10,621 nt of DNA from Chloroflexota bacterium (GTDB lineage: Bacteria > Chloroflexota > Anaerolineae > Anaerolineales > UBA11579), in NCBI GenBank assembly GCA_003250455.1, contig QKGK01000146.1, positions 1 through 10,621 of the forward strand. Reading direction: 5' to 3'. The position numbers and the translations under genes were made by a program. Position 1 is the stretch's first letter. Every line of letters begins with the position of its first letter. Below, piece after piece: positions 6,345 to 10,621 of this stretch. The notes under the pieces were generated by a model. That model searched no databases, was not told the DNA's origin, and worked only from the letters and a program-made list of their open reading frames with translations.

Positions 6345-6722
6345 TTACGCCAGTTCGACCGCTGCGCCAGCTTCTTCGAGCTGTTTCTTGGCGTCTTCTG
6401 CGGCGTCTTTCCCTACCTGTTCCATTACTTTGGAACCGGCGGTTTCTGCCATTTCCTTGGCTTCTTTCAGGCCCAGGCTGGTGAGTTTGCGGATGACTTT
6501 GATGACTTCGATCTTCTTGGGGCCGGCATCTTTGATGACGACATCGAATTCTGTCTTCTCTTCAACTTCTTCTTCAGCGGCAGCAGGGCCAGCAGCAGCA
6601 GCCACAGCTACAGGTGCGGCAGCAGAAACGCCCCATGCTTCTTCCAGTTTTGATACCAGTTCGGCAGCTTCAATCACGGTGAGCTTGCCAAGTTCTTCAA
6701 CTAATTTTTCCAGGTCAGCCAT
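6345..6722 (-). CDS. rplL: 50S ribosomal protein L7/L12
   Basis: The 125-residue protein has the L7/L12 layout. An N-terminal dimerisation domain (about 1-30) binds L10, an Ala/Pro/Glu-rich hinge follows (about 35-55), and the C-terminal factor-binding domain contains EKTEFDVVIKDAGPKKIEVIK and LGLKEAKEMAE. Multiple copies form the flexible stalk that recruits EF-Tu, EF-G and initiation factors to the ribosome. ATG 6722 is chosen because AAGGAGA (plus 6732-6738) stands upstream and the protein then begins MADLEKL as usual; a TTG three codons earlier is possible but less likely. It lies 55 bp after rplJ, is co-regulated with it by the L10 leader, and ends the operon at the terminator 6291-6326. 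No rpoB follows, unlike in many bacteria. Confidence 0.97.
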   Translation of the reverse strand: MADLEKLVEELGKLTVIEAAELVSKLEEAWGVSAAAPVAVAAAAGPAAAEEEVEEKTEFDVVIKDAGPKKIEVIKVIRKLTSLGLKEAKEMAETAGSKVMEQVGKDAAEDAKKQLEEAGAAVELA

Positions 6723-6777
6723 TGCTAACAATCTCCTTAAAAGTAAGTGTTTATTATTTTTTGTTTAGACAGCCAGG

Positions 6778-7299
6778 TTAGGCAGCGGCTGCATCTGCAT
6801 GTGCCTTGATTACCTGCGCCAGTGAGCGGCCAGGTTCGGCAATGGTGCGCACCAGTTTTGAAGCCGGTGCATTGATCACGCCCAACAACTGTCCGCGGAC
6901 AACGGGCAGCGGCGGGAGTTCGGCAAGCGCAATCACTTGATCAGCGGTCAGCACCCGGTTATCCATGAACCCGCCTTTGATCTGAAGAGCGGGCATATCT
7001 TTGTTCAGGTCTTTGATCGTCTTGGCGATGCCGGGGGCATCTTCAAATCCGACCCCAAAAGCTGTGCTTCCGGTAAACAGATCTTTGGTATCCAGGCCAG
7101 CGGCTTCGAACACCATTTTTGCCAGACGGTTTTTGACCACATGGAACTCTGCGCCATTTTCGCGTGCTTTGGCACGCAGCTCGTCCATCTGAGGCATGGT
7201 CAAGCCGGTATATTCTGCAAGGATGAGGGCTTTGCTTTCTTTCATCCACGCCTCATACTGCGCTACCAATTCTTCTTTTCGTTCCTTTGTCAGTGCCAA
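6778..7299 (-). CDS. rplJ: 50S ribosomal protein L10
   Basis: The 173-residue protein matches L10. The N-terminal rRNA-binding domain has KERKEELVAQYEAWMKES, ILAEYTGLTMPQMDELR and FHVVKNRLAKMVF. The C-terminal helix (about 135-173), with LVRTIAEPGRSLAQVIKAHA, binds L7/L12 dimers. L10 anchors the stalk on 23S rRNA and, as L10(L12)4 or L10(L12)6, represses its own mRNA. The start codon is TTG: AAAGGAGGT (plus 7307-7315) is 7 bases upstream, and no ATG is in a suitable place, as the next in-frame Met is within the first helix. Upstream lies a typical L10 leader with an attenuator-type terminator only a few bases before the ribosome-binding site. Confidence 0.97.
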   Translation of the reverse strand: MALTKERKEELVAQYEAWMKESKALILAEYTGLTMPQMDELRAKARENGAEFHVVKNRLAKMVFEAAGLDTKDLFTGSTAFGVGFEDAPGIAKTIKDLNKDMPALQIKGGFMDNRVLTADQVIALAELPPLPVVRGQLLGVINAPASKLVRTIAEPGRSLAQVIKAHADAAAA

Positions 7300-7306
7300 T
7301 GTGTGT

Positions 7307-7315
7307 ACCTCCTTT
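7307..7315 (-). promoter_or_regulatory. Ribosome-binding site that sets the TTG start of rplJ
   Basis: AAAGGAGGT in the minus-strand transcript lies 7 bases before TTG at 7299. It directly abuts the U-tract of the attenuator hairpin, so termination and translation of rplJ are physically linked. Confidence 0.9.
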
Positions 7316-7316
7316 C

Positions 7317-7356
7317 AAAAAAATAGTCTTTGCCTTCAATAATCAGGCAAAGACTA
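7317..7356 (-). terminator. Attenuator terminator in the rplJL leader
   Basis: TAGTCTTTGCCT (7324-7335) and AGGCAAAGACTA (7345-7356) form a perfect 12-bp stem with a 9-nt loop. Seven A at 7317-7323 become a U-tract in the minus-strand transcript. It sits between the L10-binding leader and the rplJ ribosome-binding site, so it can adjust L10/L12 synthesis relative to upstream L11/L1 by transcription attenuation. Confidence 0.88.
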
Positions 7357-7390
7357 CTCGGCATACACACGAAATTATCGTGATAGTTTG

Positions 7391-7486
7391 CTTCGTTCGT
7401 CCTCACCTCGGCAGGGAATTAAGACTTTTGACTCAAAAGGTCAAGAACCTTCCAGGTCATCCGTCACCTGCTGTCTCTGGCGAAGG
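7391..7486 (-). ncRNA. L10 leader (autoregulatory RNA of rplJL)
   Basis: On the minus strand the segment CGCCAGAGACAGCAGG, followed later by TTAATTCCCTGCCGAGG, is the hallmark of bacterial L10 leaders. GCAGG pairs with CCTGC to give the kinked stem that L10(L12) recognises in 23S rRNA and in its mRNA. Outer bases CTTCG and CGAAG (plus 7391-7395 and 7481-7485) close the structure. Two inner hairpins are visible at 7453-7470 (CAGGT/ACCTG) and 7425-7439 (CTTTTG/CAAAAG). The terminator follows immediately, giving the leader-plus-attenuator arrangement known from Bacillus. L10 binding would be expected to favour termination. Confidence 0.85.
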
Positions 7487-7490
7487 CTTT

Positions 7491-7529
7491 TGGGAGACTT
7501 TACTCCCACCAATCAGGTATTTTACCTGA
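7491..7529 (-). other. Two hairpins just after the rplA stop
   Basis: TCAGGTA/TACCTGA (7513-7519 and 7523-7529) forms a 7-bp stem with a 3-nt loop, starting one base past the rplA stop. TGGGAG/CTCCCA (7491-7496 and 7503-7508) forms a second stem. Neither has a U-tract in the transcript, so they look like mRNA-processing or 3'-protection structures and not terminators. Confidence 0.5.
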
Positions 7530-7530
7530 A

Positions 7531-8250
7531 TTAGTCAGAAATTTCCATCGTTTGGGCCTGAACCGCATCCACTTTGATGCCAGGGCCCATGGTGGTGGAT
7601 AAAACAATCTTGCGCATATAGGTGCCTTTGGAGGCAGCCGGGCGGTTCCGGCGCACGGCCTGGATGAGGGCAGCCATATTGTTGTAGAGGGCTTTTTCCT
7701 CAAACGAAGCTTTCCCAATCGGCACATGCAGGTTGGCGGTTTTGTCTACGCGGAATTCGACACGTCCGGCTTTTACTTCTTCAAGTGCCCGCGGAATATC
7801 TTCAGCAGGGACAACTGTGCCGGTCTTGGGGTTCGGCATCAGGCCGCGCGGACCAAGCACACGCCCCAAACGACCAACGGTGCTCATCATATCCGGGGTG
7901 GCGACGGCAACATCAAAGTCTACCCACCCGCCCTGGATCTTCTGCACCATTTCATCGTCGTCGGCAATATAGTCTGCCCCGGCTTCACGGGCCAGGCGGG
8001 CGCCATCACCCTGTGCAAACACCAGCACGCGTACAGTTTTACCCAAACCGTGCGGCAGCACAACCACGTCACGCACCTGTTGGTCAGCGTGGCGGGGGTC
8101 TACGCCCAGGCGGATGTGAACTTCCACCGTTGCGTCAAATTTAGCAGCATTGGTTTCTTTCGCAAGCGAAATCGCCTCAGCGGGCGGATAGGCGCGCTCC
8201 CGGTCGATCTTTTCCAGCGCTGCTCGGTAGTTTTTACCTCTTTTAGCCAT
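7531..8250 (-). CDS. rplA: 50S ribosomal protein L1
   Basis: The 239-residue protein is full-length L1. It has the signatures LGPRGLMPNPKTGTV and GRVEFRVDKTANLHVPIGK, and the N-terminal basic start MAKRGKNYRAALEKID. L1 binds the mobile L1 stalk of 23S rRNA, helps release E-site tRNA, and in many bacteria represses the rplK-rplA mRNA by binding a copy of that rRNA site. ATG 8250 is chosen because AAAAGGAG (plus 8256-8263) lies 5 bases upstream; the frame stays open to 8280 but that part belongs to the leader. It is preceded by a 140-nt structured leader homologous to the one before rplK, and followed by the rplJL leader. Confidence 0.97.
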   Translation of the reverse strand: MAKRGKNYRAALEKIDRERAYPPAEAISLAKETNAAKFDATVEVHIRLGVDPRHADQQVRDVVVLPHGLGKTVRVLVFAQGDGARLAREAGADYIADDDEMVQKIQGGWVDFDVAVATPDMMSTVGRLGRVLGPRGLMPNPKTGTVVPAEDIPRALEEVKAGRVEFRVDKTANLHVPIGKASFEEKALYNNMAALIQAVRRNRPAASKGTYMRKIVLSTTMGPGIKVDAVQAQTMEISD

Positions 8251-8390
8251 GATTACTCCTTTTGTCTTGTGGTGGGACAAAACTTTTCCGGTTCTGCCTG
8301 CAGGTGGTCCGAACTCGGTTCGCTTCCCTGCAATAACGGGCTGGCTTCATCTGAAGCATCACCCTCCCACGTTGAAAGTGTGTTGTATTT
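8251..8390 (-). ncRNA. Putative L1-binding leader of rplA (second copy)
   Basis: The whole 140-nt rplK-rplA gap can fold in the minus-strand transcript. A closing stem GTGGGA/TCCCAC (plus 8365-8370 and 8272-8277) encloses two arms. One is GGG-TGAT-GCTTC/GAAGC-CAG-CCC (plus 8338-8364). The other is GCAGG/CCTGC (8327-8331 and 8300-8304), capped by CGAAC/GTTCG (8310-8322). The GTGGGAGG...GCCAG...CCCAC layout resembles helices 76-78 of 23S rRNA, the L1 site. It ends at the rplA ribosome-binding site. Homology to the rplK leader is directly visible; L1 binding is inferred. Confidence 0.7.
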
Positions 8391-8819
8391 CTAGTCTTCT
8401 ACAACCCGAATACCCATGTTGCGGGCGGTGCCTTCGATCTGGCGCATGGCGCCTTCGATGTCGATGGCATTCAGGTCTTTCATTTTGGTTTCAGCAATCT
8501 CGCGCACCTGGGAACGGGTGACCGTCCCAACGATCTCACGATTGGGCACGCCAGAACCTTTGGGGATCCCGGCAGCTTCTCTCAGCAAGACGGCTGCGGG
8601 AGAGGACTTCAGGATAAAGGTGAAAGACCCATCCTGGAAGACCGTGATCTTTGCCGGGACAACCTGCCCCATCCGGTTGGATGTGCGGGCGTTGTATTCT
8701 TTGGTGAACTGCATGATGTTGATGCCCTGGCTGGCAAGCGCCGGACCGATCGGGGGTGCCGGGGTTGCCTTGCCACCTTGGATCTGCAAGGTGATGACTG
8801 CTTTTACTTTCTTTGCCAT
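8391..8819 (-). CDS. rplK: 50S ribosomal protein L11
   Basis: The 142-residue protein has the normal L11 length and sequence. The N-terminal domain has the proline-rich loop KATPAPPIGPALASQGINIMQF, and the C-terminal rRNA-binding domain has KSSPAAVLLREAAGI, KGSG and the closing MKDLNAIDIEGAMRQIEGTARNMGI. L11 binds the GTPase-associated region of 23S rRNA near the L10-L12 stalk, where it affects factor turnover and, in bacteria with RelA, the stringent response. ATG 8819 has AAAAGGAG (plus 8825-8832) at close spacing. It is the first gene of the L11-L1 pair, directly behind an L1-type structured leader. Confidence 0.98.
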   Translation of the reverse strand: MAKKVKAVITLQIQGGKATPAPPIGPALASQGINIMQFTKEYNARTSNRMGQVVPAKITVFQDGSFTFILKSSPAAVLLREAAGIPKGSGVPNREIVGTVTRSQVREIAETKMKDLNAIDIEGAMRQIEGTARNMGIRVVED

Positions 8820-8959
8820 TGTTTACTCCTTTTGTCTTGTGGTGGGGCAATTCCGGTCTGGTCTTGCCTGCGAGAACGTTCGGATGTCTCCGATGAACCT
8901 CGCTAACGGGCTGGCTTCTTCTGAAGCGCCGCCCTCCCACGTTGAAAGTGTTTTGTTTC
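8820..8959 (-). ncRNA. Putative L1-binding leader of rplK (first copy)
   Basis: The 140-nt nusG-rplK gap folds like the rplA leader. The closing stem is GTGGG/CCCAC (plus 8936-8940 and 8842-8846). The first arm is GGG-CGGC-GCTTC/GAAGC-CAG-CCC (8908-8934). The second arm is GCGAG/CTCGC (8899-8903 and 8870-8874), capped by TCGGA/TCCGA (8880-8893). Against the other copy the second arm shows two compensatory pair changes, so the fold is conserved. The site before rplK is the classical place for L1 feedback control, and the GTGGGAGG...GCCAG...CCCAC pattern mimics the 23S L1 stalk. Regulation by L1 is inferred. Confidence 0.78.
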
Positions 8960-9550
8960 TTACGCTTTTTCTACCTGCAAAAAATCTAACTCGACCGGGG
9001 TTTCCCGACCGAAGAAATTAACCATTACCCGGACTTTCGCCCGTTCCATATCGATCTCATCCACCGTTCCGCGGAAATCGTTGAACGGCCCATCAATAAT
9101 GCGGACGCGCTCACCCTGGCGGAAGGTAACTTTGATGCGTGGGGCTTCAGCTTCCATCCGCTTGATGATCGAGGAGACTTCTTCCGGTCGAAGCGGCACG
9201 GGGTCGTTCCCCATCCCGACAAAGCTGGTCACACCAGGTGTATTCCGCACCACATACCAGGATTCCTCGGTCATGATCATGTTTACCAGGATATAACCGG
9301 GGAACACGCGGCGTTCTACTGTGCGGCGTTTCCCTTCTTTTACTTCGATCTCTTCTTCCGTCGGCACAACCACATCAAAGATCAGGTCTTTCATGCCCAT
9401 GGTTTCAATGCGCTGCTCCAGGTTATGGCGAACCTTATTCTCATAACCGGAATAGCAGTGCACCACATACCAATTGCGGTCGTCCAGCTCCGCCGGTTGC
9501 GATTGGGCGCTCAGTTCTTCTTCTGGTTGGTCTTGTCTTTCTTCGTCCAT
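8960..9550 (-). CDS. nusG: Transcription termination/antitermination factor NusG
   Basis: The 196-residue protein has an acidic, disordered N-terminal extension (about 1-24). The NGN domain starts at NWYVVHCYSGYENKV and includes RRVFPGYILV and VRNTPGVTSFVG; the C-terminal KOW domain (about 143-196) has GERVRIIDGPFNDFRGTV. NusG binds the RNA polymerase clamp through the NGN domain and contacts Rho or ribosomal protein S10 through KOW, which controls elongation, pausing and transcription-translation coupling. The ATG at 9550 lacks a clear Shine-Dalgarno, so translation may depend on secE, which ends 53 bp upstream. Position between secE and rplK is the conserved bacterial order. Confidence 0.97.
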   Translation of the reverse strand: MDEERQDQPEEELSAQSQPAELDDRNWYVVHCYSGYENKVRHNLEQRIETMGMKDLIFDVVVPTEEEIEVKEGKRRTVERRVFPGYILVNMIMTEESWYVVRNTPGVTSFVGMGNDPVPLRPEEVSSIIKRMEAEAPRIKVTFRQGERVRIIDGPFNDFRGTVDEIDMERAKVRVMVNFFGRETPVELDFLQVEKA

Positions 9551-9603
9551 TGTTATACACGCTTTCGCCAGCGCAAATAACCTTGCCCTGGCTAAAATTT
9601 ACT

Positions 9604-9852
9604 TTACAAATTCCAAATCAGTTCAAAAAACCGGAAGAAGAAAAAGTCCAATGTGCCCAACACTGCGGCCATCACCACCATCACGATCACCACCACGCGG
9701 GTAAGCGAGAGGGCTTCGCGGCGGGTAGGCCAGCTAACTTTGCGCAGTTCGCCCATGGTTTCGCGATAAAACCGCTGTAAACCGCGGGACTGTTTGCTTT
9801 TTGCTTGCTTTTTAACCGGTTTTTTGGTCACTTTTTTTTCGGTTTTTGCCAC
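9604..9852 (-). CDS. secE: Preprotein translocase subunit SecE
   Basis: The 82-residue protein has a Lys-rich N terminus (about 1-22), then the conserved amphipathic helix with FYRETMGELRKVSWPTRREA, and a single membrane helix at about 50-80 with a run of Phe. SecE clamps SecY in the SecYEG channel in the cytoplasmic membrane. A GTG start at 9852 is preferred because CAGGAG (plus 9859-9864) lies 6 bases upstream. The frame also stays open to a TTG at 9879, but that would put the ribosome-binding site inside the gene. It sits between tRNA-Trp and nusG in the usual order. Confidence 0.95.
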   Translation of the reverse strand: MAKTEKKVTKKPVKKQAKSKQSRGLQRFYRETMGELRKVSWPTRREALSLTRVVVIVMVVMAAVLGTLDFFFFRFFELIWNL

Positions 9853-9858
9853 TGGTAA

Positions 9859-9863
9859 CTCCT
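9859..9863 (-). promoter_or_regulatory. Ribosome-binding site that sets the GTG start of secE
   Basis: AGGAG in the minus-strand transcript is 6 bases before GTG at 9852. No comparable site precedes the upstream in-frame TTG. Confidence 0.8.
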
Positions 9864-9895
9864 GATAGCAATTGTTCAATTTTCTATCTACGGCT

Positions 9896-9920
9896 AAAAC
9901 GCCGCAAAGATTGCGGCGTT
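9896..9920 (-). terminator. Terminator-like hairpin between tRNA-Trp and secE
   Basis: AACGCCGCAA (9898-9907) and TTGCGGCGTT (9911-9920) pair perfectly over 10 bp with a 3-nt loop. The transcript side ends in only four U, so it is at best a partial terminator. It may instead mark the 3' boundary used in tRNA processing or reduce read-through into secE. Confidence 0.5.
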
Positions 9921-9932
9921 GCCTTTCTCAGG

Positions 9933-10006
9933 CAGGCGAGGCAGGAATCGAACCCGCAGCCTACGGTTTTGGAGACCGTTGCTCTGCCTAATTGAGCTAC
10001 TCGCCT
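9933..10006 (-). tRNA. tRNA-Trp (anticodon CCA)
   Basis: A full cloverleaf of 74 nt is visible on the minus strand. The acceptor is AGGCGAG/CTCGCCT, the D stem GCTC/GAGC, and the anticodon stem ACGGT/ACCGT with loop CTCCAAA. The anticodon CCA is at plus 9970-9972. The T arm is GCGGG-TTCGAAT-CCTGC and the discriminator is G. The 3' CCA is not encoded (CC followed by T), so it must be added by nucleotidyltransferase. Its place between rpmG and secE is conserved in many bacteria. Confidence 0.97.
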
Positions 10007-10030
10007 AGGCGCTGTTCCCAATAATGAGAA

Positions 10031-10198
10031 CTAGCGGGTCTCACGGTGAAGCCGGTGGGTCCGGCATCGCGGGCAATATTTTTTTATTTCCAGCCTGGTA
10101 GGGTCATTTCTCCGGTTCTTTTCGGTGGTGTAATTTCGTTCTTTACACTCCGTGCATTCCAGAGTAACCACAGGCCGATTTCCTTTTTTACCAGACAT
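10031..10198 (-). CDS. rpmG: 50S ribosomal protein L33
   Basis: This 55-residue gene begins MSGKKGNRPVVTLECTECK and ends TRLEIKKYCPRCRTHRLHRETR (read with a break between RTHR and LHRETR). It has the L33 zinc-ribbon CxxC pairs C15/C18 and C42/C45, and the family's NYTTEKNRRNDP middle. L33 sits near the E site of the large subunit. The four Cys mark the zinc-binding form, as opposed to the Cys-free paralogue found in some bacteria. AAGGAAG (plus 10207-10213) is 8 bases before ATG. It follows tuf and precedes tRNA-Trp, the conserved neighbourhood. A perfect 12-bp inverted repeat abuts its ribosome-binding site. Confidence 0.95.
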   Translation of the reverse strand: MSGKKGNRPVVTLECTECKERNYTTEKNRRNDPTRLEIKKYCPRCRTHRLHRETR

Positions 10199-10213
10199 AA
10201 CAGGTTCTTCCTT

Positions 10214-10250
10214 CAGGGAGTATCCGATCTAATGGACGGGATACTCCCTG
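10214..10250 (-). repeat. 12-bp inverted repeat between tuf and rpmG
   Basis: CAGGGAGTATCC (10214-10225) and GGATACTCCCTG (10239-10250) are perfect complements with a 13-nt loop. In the minus-strand transcript no U-tract follows; instead the rpmG ribosome-binding site comes at once. It is therefore more likely an mRNA processing or translation-control hairpin than a terminator. A second small stem, GGACTA/TAGTCC at 10280-10295, covers the tuf stop. Confidence 0.6.
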
Positions 10251-10288
10251 TACAATGTATTTTTTCGCTTGACAGTTGCGGACTAGTA

Positions 10289-10621
10289 TTAGTCCAAAAT
10301 CTCGGTGATCACGCCAGCGCCGACCGTCAGGCCGCCTTCGCGGATCGCAAAGCTGGAACCCTGCTCCAACGCCACAGGCGTGATCAGTTCCACCTTCAGG
10401 TTCACCCGGTCTCCCGGCATCACCATCTCCACGCCTTCCGGCAGGGTGATCTCTCCCGTCACATCCAGCGTCCGGATGTAGAACTGCGGCCGGTACCCGG
10501 TGAAGAACGCATTGTGCCGTCCACCTTCGTCTTTCCGCAGCACGTACACTTCGCTCATGAACTTCTTGTGCGGCGTGATCGACTTCGGTTTTGCCAGCAC
10601 CATCCCGCGTTCCACTTCGTC
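10289..10621 (-). CDS. tuf: Elongation factor Tu, C-terminal part (gene runs off the window)
   Basis: The 110 residues present are the end of domain 2 and all of domain 3 of EF-Tu. Recognisable segments are ERGMVLAKPKSITPH, GGRHNAFFTGYRPQFYIRT, EGVEMVMPGDRVNL and FAIREGGLTVGAGVI. EF-Tu delivers aminoacyl-tRNA to the ribosome with GTP. Domain 3 contacts the tRNA T arm and is bound by EF-Ts. The reading frame is open to the window edge at 10621, so the GTPase domain lies outside. A Leu replaces the Arg usual after FAIREGG; this is a minor variation. It is the upstream gene of this operon segment. Confidence 0.98.
   Translation of the reverse strand, partial: DEVERGMVLAKPKSITPHKKFMSEVYVLRKDEGGRHNAFFTGYRPQFYIRTLDVTGEITLPEGVEMVMPGDRVNLKVELITPVALEQGSSFAIREGGLTVGAGVITEILD

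Noticed and set aside
6334..6768. Plus-strand Ser/Ala-rich frame over rplL
   Set aside because: It is a shadow of the Ala/Glu-rich rplL coding strand; rplL has its own ribosome-binding site, family motifs and terminator.
8536..8940. Minus-strand frame extending from the rplK leader into rplK
   Set aside because: It is out of frame with L11 and its first part is the structured leader RNA; no conserved protein is encoded.
8251..8959. The paired 140-nt elements as a mobile repeat or insertion-sequence remnant
   Set aside because: Both copies sit exactly between stop and ribosome-binding site, in the same orientation, with conserved folding and no terminal repeats or target duplications, so a regulatory leader explains them better.
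9550..9780. Plus-strand frame rich in His and Asp, like a metal-binding protein
   Set aside because: It is the antisense of the Val-rich membrane helix of secE (GTG/ATG codons read backwards), with no ribosome-binding site.
10269..10274. TTGACA downstream of tuf as a plus-strand promoter
   Set aside because: There is no -10 at the right spacing and no plus-strand gene follows.

Overview
The window looks like a chromosomal segment of a Chloroflexota bacterium, most likely class Anaerolineae. This is an inference from three things: the style of the proteins, the tuf-rpmG-tRNA(Trp)-secE-nusG-rplK-rplA-rplJ-rplL order that ends without rpoBC, and a GAAC-N4-GTTC operator of the kind reported for LexA in Gram-positives and Dehalococcoides. 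No rRNA is present to confirm the taxonomy. Base composition is moderately GC-rich throughout and no insertion sequence, integrase or CRISPR array is visible.

Left part, + strand. Positions 1-171 hold no gene that I can support. A TATAAT box at 172-177 precedes a tightly packed three-gene unit: an HD-domain metal phosphohydrolase (208-1062), a CX5R protein phosphatase (1066-1572) and a GNAT acetyltransferase (1565-2146). After about 190 bp comes a perfect-consensus sigma-70 promoter (TTGACA-N17-TATAAT) with two LexA-like operators. It drives an unrecognised four-helix membrane protein with a Ser/Thr/Pro/Asn-rich tail (2339-3109) and a membrane-anchored lytic transglycosylase (3172-3873). The first codons of the transglycosylase lie in a hairpin shaped like an intrinsic terminator.

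Middle part, - strand. A response regulator (5315-5992) and a sensor histidine kinase (3912-5297) form an OmpR/EnvZ-type two-component operon that converges on the transglycosylase. The 6074-6290 gap holds a possible promoter for this operon and short inverted repeats, but no gene.

Right part, - strand. This is the translation and transcription-elongation operon, read from right to left: the 3' end of tuf, rpmG (55 aa), tRNA-Trp(CCA), secE, nusG, rplK, rplA, rplJ and rplL, closed by a strong hairpin terminator at 6291-6326. Its regulatory RNA is unusually visible. An L10 leader followed by an attenuator-type terminator precedes rplJL. Two homologous ~140-nt structured leaders, one before rplK and one before rplA, resemble the L1-binding stalk of 23S rRNA and show compensatory base changes between the copies. 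rplJ starts with TTG and secE with GTG, each fixed by a good ribosome-binding site.

The points most worth a second look are the duplicated L1-type leader, the double SOS-like operator in front of the membrane protein/transglycosylase pair, and the terminator-like hairpin inside the transglycosylase start.
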